Source of the DNA: Falsigemmobacter faecalis
Lineage (GTDB): Bacteria > Pseudomonadota > Alphaproteobacteria > Rhodobacterales > Rhodobacteraceae
Direction of reading: 5' to 3'
Length of the DNA: 64,000 nt
Assembly: GCF_003863335.1 (NCBI RefSeq)
Contig: NZ_RRAZ01000010.1
Coordinates: 1-64,000 of the forward strand
The notes under the pieces are model-generated. The model did no database searches, was not told the origin of the DNA, and saw nothing but the letters and a program-made list of their open reading frames with translations. Position 1 is the first letter of the stretch. Each line of letters starts with the position of its first letter. A program made the translations under genes and the position numbers. Below, piece by piece: positions 49,860 through 59,148 of this stretch.

Positions 49860-50168
49860 TCATTCAATGGGAACTGCGACGCCTGGTCCTGCGTCACGTT
49901 CAACCGCATCAAGATCTGCGTAAAGGCCCTGTGCCTCTGGGGCAGGACCGCGCCGGTCTCCGGGCGCAAGGACGCGGATCAGACGGATCCGGCTCCCTTG
50001 GGCGAAGGTCAGCACGTCACCCGGCTTCACGCACTGGGCCGGGCGGGTGACGGGCTGCCCGTTCAGACGGACAGCCCCCTTTTCAACCAGAGAGGCCGAC
50101 AGGCTGCGGCTTTTGAAAAACCGCGCCTGCCAGAGCCATTTGTCCATCCGGATTGCGCCGGGGACCAT
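49860..50168 (-). CDS. S4 RNA-binding domain protein (Hsp15-like)
   Basis: A 102-aa protein with an S4 domain: RMDKWLWQARFFKSRSLSAS, then EKGAVRLNGQPVTRPAQCVK and GDVLTFAQG. This is the Hsp15/YrfH type, which binds stalled 50S subunits carrying peptidyl-tRNA. Its start lies 7 bases after the helicase stop, so it is co-transcribed; an internal ATG at 50147 is possible. The C-terminal 30 residues are acidic and variable. Confidence 0.9.
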   Translation of the reverse strand: MVPGAIRMDKWLWQARFFKSRSLSASLVEKGAVRLNGQPVTRPAQCVKPGDVLTFAQGSRIRLIRVLAPGDRRGPAPEAQGLYADLDAVERDAGPGVAVPIE

Positions 50169-50175
50169 GGGAACC

Positions 50176-53079
50176 TCAGGACTTGGTCTTCAGCGCCGCA
50201 AGCACCGCGAAGGGGCTGTCGGGATCGGCCTTGGCTTCACGCGGCGGACGCGATTCGAACTTGCGGGCACCCTCGTCGCGCTTGCCGTCAAACTTGCCGC
50301 CCTTACGGTCGCCGCCTTTGAAGTTCGGCTTGCCGCCTTTGCGCTCGCCACGGCCTTCGCCGTCACGACGCTCACCCTGCGGGCGCGGAGCACGCTCACC
50401 GGCGGGCTTATCGCCTGCCGCAGCCTGACCATCGCGACGCGGGCCACGCGGACCTGCACCTTCACGGCCGCCACCTTCACGGCGCGGACCACGATCACCA
50501 CGCGGACGCGGAGCCCAGACAAAAGTGTAGAACACTTCGTTCTCAGCCGGAGCCGCTTCGGCTGCAGCTTCTGCCACAGCTTCAACCGGTGCTTCTGCAG
50601 CGGCTTCTGCCGGGGCCGCTTCTGCCTCAGCCGGAGCGGCCTCAGCAACGGCCTCTGCGGCAGTCCCGGCTTCCACCGCTGCCGGGGCAGCCGCTTCAGC
50701 GCGGACCTTGGCGCGCTCACCCTTCTCACCGCGGTAGCCAAGGCCACCCATGAGATCGGCGAACTGCTCCAGCGTCAGGCCGGTGATCGAGAGCATATCT
50801 GCGCTGGCTTCAAAGCCTGCGCGGCTGTCTTTGGCGCGCAGAAGATCAGCCAGACGCTCCAGCATATCGATGCGGATCGCGCGGGCACCGGCAGTGCGGT
50901 AGCCTGCCAGCGAATAATGCAGCGACGGAATGCCTTCGACCGACGGAATGGTCACGAGGCCCGGGGGCGGGCTTTCGGGGAATTCCGACAGACCTTCCCA
51001 AAGCGACCACAGCACCAGACGCAGACGCGTCGGCGCGGGCTTCAGCAGTGCGGGCAGGAAGATCGTATACTGACCAAAGCGCACACCATGCTTACGCAGC
51101 ACCGAGCGGGCTTCCTGGTCAAGCTGTTTGACCTCTTCGGCCACGACTTCGCGCGGCAGAATGCCCATGCCTTCCACCAGACGGAACGCGAAGCCACGGG
51201 CCAGACCCGTCAGCGTTTCGTCGTTCTTCAGCGTGTTCAGCGGCTCAAAGAGCGCGGTGACTTTGCGGTCAATGAAATGCTGCAGGCGGCGGCGGACTTT
51301 GTCTGCCACATCCTGACCGGCGTCTTCATCAACGAAAGCCTCGACCTGCGGGCGCAGGGCATCGGGGCCCTTAACCAGCTTGCCGACCGCGGTCGTACCC
51401 CACATCAGCCCGCCCTGTTCGGTATATTCGAACTCGGTATCGGGCGCGTTGTAGAAGCGGTCTGAGCGCAGGCTGAACTCAGGCTTCAGCGCCTCATAAG
51501 CCGCCTGACGCAGCGTCCTGGCTTCGTCCTGGCTGCCGGTGCTGTCCTGCTGGAAGCGGAACCCTTCGAGACGGCCGACGAATTCGCCTTCGACCGTCAC
51601 TTCACCCTTGTCGTTCACCTCGGCCACGAGGCTCTCCTTCTGTTTCAACCGCCGCATCAATACACTTGTACGCCGGTCTACAAATCGCTGAGTCAGCCTT
51701 GCGTGCAACGCATCTGACAGGCGGTCTTCTACAGCGCGAGTTTCGTCGCGCCAATGGCTTTCGTCAGCAACCCAGCCTTTGCGCTGAGAAACATAGGTCC
51801 AGGTCCGCACAAAGGCGAGACGGCGCGAAATAGTATCAATATCGCCCTCCGTTCGGTCAATACGGTCCAGGTTGGTCTTCATCCAGTCCGAAGGGATGGT
51901 CCCGCCGCCTTTGATGAAGTCAAAAATACGCCCCAGAAGGCCTGCATGCTCTGTGGAAGATATGCCACGAAAATCCGGAATGCGGCAAATATCCCACAAC
52001 AGCCGCACCATGGCGGGGCTGGTCACCGCACGCATCACCTCAGGCGTGGTCGACAGGATCTTCAGCGCGGTGATGTCATCAGCATCCCGCGCGCGGCTGA
52101 GCCACTCGTTATCGGTATGCTTTTCAAGGCTCTGCATCAGGCGCGGTACGGTGCCAAATTCCAGCCGCGTGTTGCGCCATGAGAGTTTGCGCACCGGAAG
52201 GAACTCATGCTCCTCAATCGCTCTGACCACATCATCGGGCAGCGGGCGTGCCTCTCCGGTCACACCAAAGGTGCCGGGAGAGGTGTGCCGCCCGGCCCGC
52301 CCGGCGATCTGCGCCAGCTCCCAGGGGTAAAGCGCGCGCATCCGGTGGCCGTCATATTTCGCCGTAGCCGAGAAGGCGACATGCGAAATATCAAGGTTCA
52401 GACCCATGCCGATGGCATCGGTGGCGACCAGATAATCCACATCGCCGTTCTGATACATCTCAACCTGGGCGTTGCGGGTTCTCGGCGACAAAGCGCCCAT
52501 AACCACCGCGCAGCCGCCCTTGGTCCGGCGAATCAGCTCTGCCACGCCATAGACGTTGTCGACCGAAAACCCGACGATGGCCGAGCGCGTCGGCATCCGG
52601 CTGATCTTTTTCGACCCCGCCCAGGACAGTTCCGACAGCCGCGGGCGCGAAATGAACTGACACCCCGGCACCAGCGCCGCGATCGCCGGGCGCATGGTGT
52701 CAGAGCCAAGGAAAAGCGTGTCCTTCAACCCGCGGGCGTTCAGCAGCCGGTCGGTGAACACATGGCCGCGGTCGGGATCGGCGCAAAGCTGGATTTCATC
52801 GATCACCACGATATCGGCGCCGATCTCAACCGGCATGGCCTCAGTGGTGCAGACCCAATAGGCCGCGCGTTCGGGCACGATCCGCTCTTCGCCGGTGACC
52901 AGCGCCACCACCGAGGGGCCGCGCGCCTTCACGATACGATCATAGACCTCGCGCGCCAGCAGGCGCAGCGGCAGTCCGATCACCCCGGTTCGGTGGGCCA
53001 GCATCCGCTCGATCGCGTAATGCGTCTTGCCGGTGTTCGTCGGCCCCAGGACCGCCGTCACCCTTGCGTTCTCGCGCAT
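50176..53079 (-). CDS. SUV3-like DExH RNA helicase with disordered C-terminal tail
   Basis: A 967-aa superfamily 2 helicase. Motif I is PTNTGKTH near residues 13-20, motif II DEIQ near 94-97, then YLVATDAIGMGLNLD and QIAGRAGRH (motif VI). The arrangement is that of SUV3, the mitochondrial degradosome helicase; alphaproteobacterial homologues are widespread but little studied. From about residue 790 the chain becomes Ala/Glu-rich and then Gly/Arg/Lys-rich (RGDRGPRREGGGREG, RKGGKFDGKRDEG), a basic disordered tail likely to bind RNA. Forms a unit with the TPR gene upstream and S4 gene downstream. Confidence 0.9.
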   Translation of the reverse strand: MRENARVTAVLGPTNTGKTHYAIERMLAHRTGVIGLPLRLLAREVYDRIVKARGPSVVALVTGEERIVPERAAYWVCTTEAMPVEIGADIVVIDEIQLCADPDRGHVFTDRLLNARGLKDTLFLGSDTMRPAIAALVPGCQFISRPRLSELSWAGSKKISRMPTRSAIVGFSVDNVYGVAELIRRTKGGCAVVMGALSPRTRNAQVEMYQNGDVDYLVATDAIGMGLNLDISHVAFSATAKYDGHRMRALYPWELAQIAGRAGRHTSPGTFGVTGEARPLPDDVVRAIEEHEFLPVRKLSWRNTRLEFGTVPRLMQSLEKHTDNEWLSRARDADDITALKILSTTPEVMRAVTSPAMVRLLWDICRIPDFRGISSTEHAGLLGRIFDFIKGGGTIPSDWMKTNLDRIDRTEGDIDTISRRLAFVRTWTYVSQRKGWVADESHWRDETRAVEDRLSDALHARLTQRFVDRRTSVLMRRLKQKESLVAEVNDKGEVTVEGEFVGRLEGFRFQQDSTGSQDEARTLRQAAYEALKPEFSLRSDRFYNAPDTEFEYTEQGGLMWGTTAVGKLVKGPDALRPQVEAFVDEDAGQDVADKVRRRLQHFIDRKVTALFEPLNTLKNDETLTGLARGFAFRLVEGMGILPREVVAEEVKQLDQEARSVLRKHGVRFGQYTIFLPALLKPAPTRLRLVLWSLWEGLSEFPESPPPGLVTIPSVEGIPSLHYSLAGYRTAGARAIRIDMLERLADLLRAKDSRAGFEASADMLSITGLTLEQFADLMGGLGYRGEKGERAKVRAEAAAPAAVEAGTAAEAVAEAAPAEAEAAPAEAAAEAPVEAVAEAAAEAAPAENEVFYTFVWAPRPRGDRGPRREGGGREGAGPRGPRRDGQAAAGDKPAGERAPRPQGERRDGEGRGERKGGKPNFKGGDRKGGKFDGKRDEGARKFESRPPREAKADPDSPFAVLAALKTKS

Positions 53080-53091
53080 TCACGCCTCTCT

Positions 53092-53643
53092 TCAGATTTT
53101 CTGCCCGCTCAGCGCGTCATCGAGCCGCTGAGCGGCCTTTTTTACGTCGTCCTGGCGGGGATGTATAGCAAGCGCGGCGCGGTAAGCCTGCAGCGCTTTG
53201 GCCTTCTGCCCGGTCTCTTCGAGAATGGCCCCGATCCCGGCCAGAGCCACGAAATTCTGCGGGTTCAGCTCCAGCGCGCGCTGAAGATCGGCGACGGCGG
53301 GCCCATAGCGCCCGGACCGGAAATAAGCCGAGGCCCGCAGGTTATACCCCTCAGCAAACTCCGGCGCATGATCGGTCAGCGCGGTCAGATGGCCGATGGC
53401 TTTGTCATAATCCCCCTCCGCCAGCGCATCACGGCCCCGCTTCAGCAGCAGATCCAGCGCGGCGGATCCGGATTTCGACCATTCCTCAATGAGTTGACGC
53501 TCGGTTCGCCGCCAGCCCTCATTCTCAGGGCGGGCCAGATCCCCCAGCAGAACCTCGGCCCGGGTCTGTGCGAAAACCACCCCGCCCGGAAGGGTCAGGG
53601 CTGCCGCCACGGCAAGGTTGAGTATGGCAAAAGCGCGCTTCAT
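53092..53643 (-). CDS. Exported tetratricopeptide repeat protein
   Basis: A 183-aa protein with signal peptide (MKRAFAILNLAVAAALTLPG, cleavage near VFAQT) and about three TPR units (GDYDKAIGHLTALTDHAPEF; SGRYGPAVADLQRALELNPQ; GQKAKALQAYRAALAIHPRQ). TPR proteins mediate protein-protein contacts; the periplasmic partner is unknown. The start at 53643 gives a good signal peptide; an earlier start adds an Arg-rich segment. It is 12 bases upstream of the helicase gene. Confidence 0.85.
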   Translation of the reverse strand: MKRAFAILNLAVAAALTLPGGVVFAQTRAEVLLGDLARPENEGWRRTERQLIEEWSKSGSAALDLLLKRGRDALAEGDYDKAIGHLTALTDHAPEFAEGYNLRASAYFRSGRYGPAVADLQRALELNPQNFVALAGIGAILEETGQKAKALQAYRAALAIHPRQDDVKKAAQRLDDALSGQKI

Positions 53644-53707
53644 GATAGAAGAGTAATACCGCCCGCGCCGGATACAAAGCCCGCGCAATCACAATCGGGA
53701 GAGAAAC

Positions 53708-53995
53708 ATGAGCGCCATTCTGGAAGCCGTGGTCGCTGAGCTGTCGCAAAAGGACACCTCGGAGTATAACGGCAGCGCCAAATTTGAGATTGAGGGCGAA
53801 GGTTCGGTCTATCTCGACGCCGATGGCGTACGCATTTCCGATGAGGAAGCCGATGTCACCCTGAAGGCCAGCCTTGAGACCTTCCGCGGGATCTTTGAGG
53901 GCAATGTGAACCCGACCATGGCCTTCATGACCGGTAAACTGAAGATCGACGGCTCCATGGGCCGCGCCATGGCACTGGCCTCCGTTCTGTCGTGA
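53708..53995 (+). CDS. SCP2 sterol-binding domain protein
   Basis: A 95-aa stand-alone SCP2 domain: KFEIEGEGSVYLDADGVRIS, then VTLKASLETFRGIFEGNVNP and AFMTGKLKIDGSMGRAMALA. In bacteria such domains bind hydrophobic ligands such as fatty acyl chains; the ligand here is unknown. GGGAGAG lies upstream of the ATG. The stop overlaps the next gene's GTG by four bases, so a lipid-binding protein is coupled to a lipase-like hydrolase. Confidence 0.92.
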   Translation: MSAILEAVVAELSQKDTSEYNGSAKFEIEGEGSVYLDADGVRISDEEADVTLKASLETFRGIFEGNVNPTMAFMTGKLKIDGSMGRAMALASVLS

Positions 53996-54927
53996 CCAAA
54001 GCGCCCGCGTGGCCGCTGTGCCCGCCCGGGGTTGAGCGCTGGCTCACCACGTCGGACGGCATAGGGCTGCGCGCGCTGCTCTGGCCGCGCCCTGAGGCGC
54101 GCGGCACCGTGCTGATCCTGAACGGACGCACGGAATATGCCGAGAAATACGGCGAGGCGGCTCTCGCGCTCCAGGCGGCGGGCTTCAGTGCCGCCACCCT
54201 GGACTGGCGCGGACAGGGGCTGTCCCAGCGCCTGCTGCCGGATCCGCGCAAGGGCCATGTCAGCCGGTTTCGCGATTATCAGCTGGATCTGGCGGCGCTG
54301 ACCGCCGTGCTCAGGGCTCCGGATTTTCCGGAGCCTTTTTTCATGCTGGCCCATTCCATGGGCGGTGCCATCGGGCTGCGGGCGCTGGCCGAGGGGCTGC
54401 CCGTCAAAGCGGCGGTCTTTCTGGCGCCGATGTGGGGCATCCGCCTGCCCGGCCCCATCGGGGGGCTGGCGCTGCAGACCTTTACCGCGACAGCCCGCAC
54501 GCCCCTCGCCGCGCACTATGCCCCGCCCCCTGCAGGTGGTGCCGCGCCCTCCTTTGAGCTGCGCGGCTTTACGGGCAATCCGCTGACCGGCGATCCGGCC
54601 CGCTGGCGGCAGATGGGGGATTATCTGCGCGCCCACCCTGACCGCGACATCGCAGGCCCCACCGTCGGCTGGCTGGCGGAGGCTCTGGCCGAATGCCGCG
54701 CGCTCAGGGCGCTGCCCTCTCCCGCGCTGCCCTGCCTGACGCTGAGCGGCGCGCACGAGCGGATCGTCAGCCTGACCGCCATCCGCCACCGTCTGAGCCT
54801 CTGGCCGCAGGCGGTTTATCACGAGTGGGCCGGGGCCGCGCATGAGTTGCTGATGGAAGCCCCCGCCACCCGTGAGGCCGTTCTCGCCGGGATCTCGGTC
54901 TTCCTGCGCAGTCACGCGCCCGGGTGA
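53992..54927 (+). CDS. Alpha/beta hydrolase, lysophospholipase L2 (PldB)-like
   Basis: A 311-aa hydrolase of the monoacylglycerol lipase/PldB type. Nucleophile motif AHSMGG, the oxyanion strand GTVLILNGRTEYAEKYGEAA, and ATLDWRGQGLSQRLLPDPRK are family marks; the catalytic His is expected in AGAAHELLMEAP. No signal peptide, so cytoplasmic or peripheral. The start is GTG within the SCP2 stop (GTGA). Probably acts on lysophospholipid or glycerides. Confidence 0.88.
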   Translation: MTKAPAWPLCPPGVERWLTTSDGIGLRALLWPRPEARGTVLILNGRTEYAEKYGEAALALQAAGFSAATLDWRGQGLSQRLLPDPRKGHVSRFRDYQLDLAALTAVLRAPDFPEPFFMLAHSMGGAIGLRALAEGLPVKAAVFLAPMWGIRLPGPIGGLALQTFTATARTPLAAHYAPPPAGGAAPSFELRGFTGNPLTGDPARWRQMGDYLRAHPDRDIAGPTVGWLAEALAECRALRALPSPALPCLTLSGAHERIVSLTAIRHRLSLWPQAVYHEWAGAAHELLMEAPATREAVLAGISVFLRSHAPG

Positions 54928-55097
54928 TCCGGCCTCAACCGGGCGACGGCCACCGCAAATCTGATTCGAAATGCCGCGCTCTGTGACATGGGAAAGCGCC
55001 CCCTGGCCTGGCTTTCTGCCTCAAATCGCAGCAGGCCAGAGGCCTCTCCCCGCAACCCCTGGCTGTGACGCAGCGTGACGCCGCACGCCCGGCCTGG

Positions 55098-55129
55098 TTG
55101 ACGCGACGTTATGTTTACGTCAACGTCAA
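55098..55129. promoter_or_regulatory. Twin MerR/LiuR-type operator before the fatty-acid cluster
   Basis: Two adjacent palindromes: TTGACGCGACGTTA (55098-55111) and TTTACGTCAACGTCAA (55114-55129; arms TTTACGT and ACGTCAA, one mismatch). They lie about 65 bases before the MerR-family gene. LiuR-type MerR regulators of acyl-CoA catabolism use TTTACGT/ACGTAAA-like half-sites, so autoregulation is likely. Confidence 0.65.
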
Positions 55130-55192
55130 TGCGTGACTATCTTCCCTTCATAGCCCCGGAAATCCAGTTAGCCCGGGGGCGGAGGACCCGGT

Positions 55193-55603
55193 TTGAAAGA
55201 CGATCAGATCCAGCCCGATGTGATGACCATCCGCGAGATGTGCGACGCCTTTGACGTCACACCGCGGACTTTACGCTTTTATGAAGCGAAAGAACTGCTG
55301 TTCCCGATCCGTGACGGCCAGAAGCGCCTTTTCACCCGCCGTGACCGCGGTCGGCTGAAGCTGATCCTGCGCGGCAAGCGCTTTGGCTTTGCCCTCGAAG
55401 AAATCCGCCAGCTGCTCGATCTTTATGATCGCGGCGATCAGCAGGAAGAACAGCTGACCCGCACCTATACAATCGCTCATGAGCGCCTCTCCGATATGGA
55501 GCGGCAGCGCGATGAGCTGAACGTGGCCATTGCTGAGCTGAAAAGCCAGCTCGAATGGGGGGCAGAGCTTCTCGCCTCCTTCCGCCGTCCGGCCGCCGAA
55601 TGA
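55193..55603 (+). CDS. MerR-family regulator of acyl-CoA catabolism (LiuR-like)
   Basis: A 136-aa MerR protein: [23 protein letters not shown] with wing, then a coiled-coil dimerisation helix ([20 protein letters not shown]). No metal-binding cysteines beyond one near the start, so it is not a metal sensor. The start is TTG at 55193 with GGAGG eight bases upstream; ATG 55223 is an alternative. It precedes the beta-oxidation genes on the same strand and probably controls them in response to an acyl-CoA. Confidence 0.85.
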   Translation: MKDDQIQPDVMTIREMCDAFDVTPRTLRFYEAKELLFPIRDGQKRLFTRRDRGRLKLILRGKRFGFALEEIRQLLDLYDRGDQQEEQLTRTYTIAHERLSDMERQRDELNVAIAELKSQLEWGAELLASFRRPAAE

Positions 55604-55637
55604 ATTGAGAGCGCCCCCGGGCGTCAGGGAGAACACC

Positions 55638-57413
55638 ATGCCGATCTACAATGCCCCCGTGAAAGACATGCAGTTCCTGCTGCAGGATCTGTTCAAAATC
55701 ACTCAGTCCGACATCCCCGGCTATGCCGATCTGGAACGCGATTTCACCGGCGCGGTGCTGGAAGAAGCGGGCAAGCTCGCCTCCGGTGTGCTTGCGCCGC
55801 TGAACTTCCCCGGCGACCGCGAAGGCTGCCGCATCGAAGGCACCGAGGTTTTCACCCCGAAAGGCTTCAAAGAGGCCTTTGAGGCGCTGAAAGAAGGCGG
55901 CTGGAACGGCCTTGATCTGCCTGAGGAATATGGCGGCCAGAACCTGCCCTATCTGATGGCCACGGCTGTGGGCGAGATCATGGTCTCGGCCAATATGGCC
56001 TTCAATATGTATCAGGGCCTGACCCATGGTGCGATCTCGGCGATCCTGGCGGCGGGCAGCGATGAGCTGAAGGCGACCTATCTGCCGAAGATGACCTCGC
56101 TGGAATGGACCGGCACCATGAACCTGACCGAGCCCCATGCGGGCACCGATCTGGGCATGATCCGCACGAAGGCCGAGCCGCAGGACGACGGCAGCTATAA
56201 GATCACCGGCACCAAGATCTTCATCTCGGCCGGTGAGCATGACATGGCCGAAAACATCATCCACCTGGTGCTGGCCAAAGCGCCGGGCGGCGGCGAAGGC
56301 ACCAAAGGCATCTCGCTCTTTATCGTGCCGAAGTTTCTGGTGAATGCCGACGGCTCACTCGGCGCGCGCAATGGCGTGACGGTCGGCAATATCGAAGAGA
56401 AGATGGGCATTCACGGCAATTCCACCTGCGTGATGAATTATGACGGTGCAACCGGCTGGCTGCTGGGCGATCTGCACAAGGGCATGAAGCATATGTTCGT
56501 CATGATGAACGAAGCCCGCGTCGGCGTCGGCCTTCAGGGCTATGCCCAGGCGGCGGCCGCCTATCAGAACGCCGTGGTCTATGCGACCGAGCGTCTGCAG
56601 GGCCGCGCCGTCACCGGCAAAGCCAACCCGGAAGGCCCCGCCGATCCGCTGATCGTGCATCCCGACATCCGCCGCGCGCTGATGGATCAGAAAAGCTTTG
56701 TCGAGGGTGCCCGCGCCTTCACCCTCTGGGCCGCGACGCTGCTGGACCGCACCCACCGCAACGGCGACAAAGAAGCCGAAGGGCTGGTCTCGCTGCTGAC
56801 CCCGGTCATCAAGGGCTTCCAGACCGACAAGGGCTTTGAATGCGCCGTACAGGCCCAGCAGATCTATGGCGGCCACGGCTATATCGAAGAGCAGGGCATG
56901 TCGCAATTCGTCCGCGATGCCCGGATCGCCATGATCTATGAAGGCGCCAACGGCGTTCAGGCGCTGGATCTGGTGGGCCGCAAGCTGGCCTCCGACGGCG
57001 GTAAAAACGTCATGGCCTTCTTCGAGCTGGTGAAGGCCGAGTGCAAAGCCCATGAGGGCGATGCGCGGATGCAGCCCTTCACGGAAGCCCTGAAAGCCGC
57101 CTCCAAACAGCTTCAGGCCGCGGGGATGTATTTCATGCAAAACGGCATGAGCAATCCCAATGCCGCGCTTTCAGGCTCGAATGACTTCATGCATCTGACC
57201 GGCCATGTCTGCCTTGGGCTGATGTGGACCCGCATGGCCAAAGCCGCTTATGAGGCGCTGGAGGCCGGCACCGTCGATAAAGACTTCGCTGAGACGAAGA
57301 TCGCCACCGGGCGCTACTATATGGCCCGCCAGCTGCCCGCCTGCGCCATGCATCTCGCCCGCATTGAGAGCGGCTCTGAGAGCGTCATGGCGCTTACGGC
57401 AGATCAGTTCTGA
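55638..57413 (+). CDS. Acyl-CoA dehydrogenase with extended C-terminal domain (DmdC-like)
   Basis: A 591-aa FAD flavoprotein. The core has [20 protein letters not shown] and [15 protein letters not shown] (FAD/substrate region) and the catalytic Glu in [18 protein letters not shown]-terminal domain of about 120 residues follows, as in the DmdC (methylmercaptopropionyl-CoA dehydrogenase) and related fatty-acid branch. The [15 protein letters not shown] start is typical of this branch. Both a DMSP-pathway and a general fatty-acid role fit; the operon favours fatty-acid oxidation. GGGAG lies upstream of the ATG. Confidence 0.9.
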   Translation: MPIYNAPVKDMQFLLQDLFKITQSDIPGYADLERDFTGAVLEEAGKLASGVLAPLNFPGDREGCRIEGTEVFTPKGFKEAFEALKEGGWNGLDLPEEYGGQNLPYLMATAVGEIMVSANMAFNMYQGLTHGAISAILAAGSDELKATYLPKMTSLEWTGTMNLTEPHAGTDLGMIRTKAEPQDDGSYKITGTKIFISAGEHDMAENIIHLVLAKAPGGGEGTKGISLFIVPKFLVNADGSLGARNGVTVGNIEEKMGIHGNSTCVMNYDGATGWLLGDLHKGMKHMFVMMNEARVGVGLQGYAQAAAAYQNAVVYATERLQGRAVTGKANPEGPADPLIVHPDIRRALMDQKSFVEGARAFTLWAATLLDRTHRNGDKEAEGLVSLLTPVIKGFQTDKGFECAVQAQQIYGGHGYIEEQGMSQFVRDARIAMIYEGANGVQALDLVGRKLASDGGKNVMAFFELVKAECKAHEGDARMQPFTEALKAASKQLQAAGMYFMQNGMSNPNAALSGSNDFMHLTGHVCLGLMWTRMAKAAYEALEAGTVDKDFAETKIATGRYYMARQLPACAMHLARIESGSESVMALTADQF

Positions 57414-57462
57414 CCCTTCGGGGGCGCGCGCGCCGCGCCCCTGCCCCTGCCCGAGGATCCCG

Positions 57463-57675
57463 ATGCCCAAACGCTTCCGCCTGACGCGACGTTTTCCTGC
57501 CGCCATGACCGAAGACGGCTATCGTCGCCTCAGACGCTTTGCCGCCGAGGCAGGCCTTGATGAGGGTGAGGCGCTGTCGTTTCTCTTTGAGCATTTCGAC
57601 AGCGTGACGGACCATGAGGCGCTGCAGCACCGCCTGCGGCTCTTCAATTCTGAGCTTGAGGCCCGAAAGGGCTGA
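57463..57675 (+). CDS. Small conserved-type protein of unknown function in the beta-oxidation operon
   Basis: A 70-aa basic, helical protein ([20 protein letters not shown] at the start; [20 protein letters not shown] in the middle). It has no signal peptide or known motif that I can recognise. It starts with GAGG upstream and lies between two acyl-CoA dehydrogenase genes (gaps 49 and 25 bases), so it is likely translated. The ribbon/helix-like character might suit a small adaptor or DNA-binding role, but this is a guess. Confidence 0.65.
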   Translation: MPKRFRLTRRFPAAMTEDGYRRLRRFAAEAGLDEGEALSFLFEHFDSVTDHEALQHRLRLFNSELEARKG

Positions 57676-57700
57676 ACGACCTCTGGGAGGGGGAGAGGCT

Positions 57701-58855
57701 ATGACATTTCCGATGATGGCATCCGCCTGGATGACCGAAGAGCATCAGATGCTCGCCGGGATGACCCGCGATTTCATCACCCGCGAATGGATGCCGCAGT
57801 ATGAGCGCTGGCGTCATCAGGGCGAGATGGACCGCGAGACCTGGACGCAATGCGGGGACCTGGGCCTTTTGCTGCCTTCGGTCTCGGAAGAGTACGGCGG
57901 CGCGGGCGGCGATTTCGGCCATGAAGCGGTGATCCTGATGGAGGGCGCAAGGGCCAACCTTTCCTCCTGGGGCCACGGCATCCACAGCTGCATCGTGGGG
58001 CATTACATCTACACCTACGGCACCGAAGAGCAAAAACGCCGCTGGCTGCCGAAAATGGCGAGTGGGGAACTGGTCGCGGCCCTCGCCATGACGGAACCCT
58101 CGGGCGGCTCAGATGTGCAGAACCTCAAAACCCGCGCAGTGCGGGACGGGAATGTCTATCGGCTGAACGGATCCAAGACTTTCATCACCAATGGCAAACA
58201 TGCCGATCTGATCCTGGTGGCTGCCAAAACTGACCCCACCCAGCGCGCGCGCGGCACCTCTCTCATCATGGTGGAAGCCTGGGATGCCCCCGGCTTTCGC
58301 CGCGGTCGCAAGCTGGAAAAACTCGGCATGAAGTCGGCCGATACATCGGAGCTGTTCTTCGACGACGTGCCGGTGCCGCCGGAAAACATCCTCGGCGGCG
58401 AAGAGGGCCAGGGCTTCTATCAGATGATGAAGCAGCTGCCCCAGGAGCGTCTGTCGATCGGCTGCACCGCCGTCGGCGCCATGGAAGGCGCGGTCGAGCG
58501 CACCATCCAGTATTGCAAAGAGCGCGAAGCCTTCGGCCAGCCCATCATCAATTTCCAGAACACCCGCTTCAAACTGGCGGAATGCAAAACCAACACCTTC
58601 GTGGCCCGCAGCTTTCTTGACGCCTGCATCACTGCCCATCTGAAAGGCGAGCTGACCGTGGAGCAGGCCGCCATGTGCAAATATTGGCTCACCGACCTGC
58701 AGTTTCAGGTGCTTGACGAATGCGTCCAGCTTCACGGCGGCTACGGCTATATGCAGGAATATGCCGTTGGTGAGATGTGGTCGGACGCCCGTGTGCAGCG
58801 CATCTACGGCGGCACCAATGAAATCATGAAAGACCTCATCGGACGCTCGCTGTGA
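57701..58855 (+). CDS. Acyl-CoA dehydrogenase (long-chain-type active site)
   Basis: A 384-aa FAD enzyme that introduces the first double bond in beta-oxidation. FAD/substrate segments are [20 protein letters not shown] and [20 protein letters not shown]. The position of the medium-chain catalytic Glu reads YGGTNEIM (Gly instead of Glu), so the base must be elsewhere; [10 protein letters not shown] resembles the helix that carries Glu in long-chain and isovaleryl enzymes. GGGAGGGGGAGAGG precedes the ATG. Electrons would go to ETF. Partner dehydrogenase is encoded upstream. Confidence 0.92.
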   Translation: MTFPMMASAWMTEEHQMLAGMTRDFITREWMPQYERWRHQGEMDRETWTQCGDLGLLLPSVSEEYGGAGGDFGHEAVILMEGARANLSSWGHGIHSCIVGHYIYTYGTEEQKRRWLPKMASGELVAALAMTEPSGGSDVQNLKTRAVRDGNVYRLNGSKTFITNGKHADLILVAAKTDPTQRARGTSLIMVEAWDAPGFRRGRKLEKLGMKSADTSELFFDDVPVPPENILGGEEGQGFYQMMKQLPQERLSIGCTAVGAMEGAVERTIQYCKEREAFGQPIINFQNTRFKLAECKTNTFVARSFLDACITAHLKGELTVEQAAMCKYWLTDLQFQVLDECVQLHGGYGYMQEYAVGEMWSDARVQRIYGGTNEIMKDLIGRSL

Positions 58856-58933
58856 CGAAAGCCCCCGCCCTTCGTACTGCCGCACCGCTCCCCGGCCACC
58901 TCCCGTGGCCGCGCGGGCGCGGCCGGCCTCCGG

Positions 58934-58957
58934 CGGGAGTATTTGGAAAAAGCCAAA
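58934..58957. repeat. Short intergenic repeat, copy 2 (inverted)
   Basis: The 24 bases CGGGAGTATTTGG...GCCAAA are the exact reverse complement of 12657-12680 next to ureG. It is followed by a 16-base perfect palindrome. Confidence 0.75.
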
Positions 58958-59120
58958 GCGCAGGGCGCGCCCTGCCGGTCACCGGGAAGCAGCCGACAGG
59001 GCGACTTTGGCTTTTGCGGTCATCGGCTCTCCAGCCTGTACCGCATCACCACTCTGCGCCGGAACTGGTTAGCAAAGCCTTAAGAACGGTCTTCGAAAGG
59101 GCGCGGCTCGTCGTCCCGCG

Positions 59121-59148
59121 CCTGATTTTGGCTTTTCTTAAATACTCA
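59121..59148. repeat. Short intergenic repeat, copy 3 (diverged)
   Basis: CCTGATTTTGGCTTTT is identical to the first 16 bases of copy 1; then CTTAAATACTC replaces TCCAAATACTC. It is in the same orientation as copy 1 and opposite to copy 2, about 165 bases away. Confidence 0.65.

Noticed and set aside
52207-53739. A 510-codon + strand frame opposite the helicase and TPR genes
   Set aside because: Arg/Gln/His-rich antisense artefact spanning two real genes.
58934-59148. Copies 2 and 3 of the repeat as ends of a small mobile element
   Set aside because: They are in inverted orientation about 165 bases apart, but copy 3 is diverged, no target duplication is visible and copy 1 stands alone, so a composite element is not supported.
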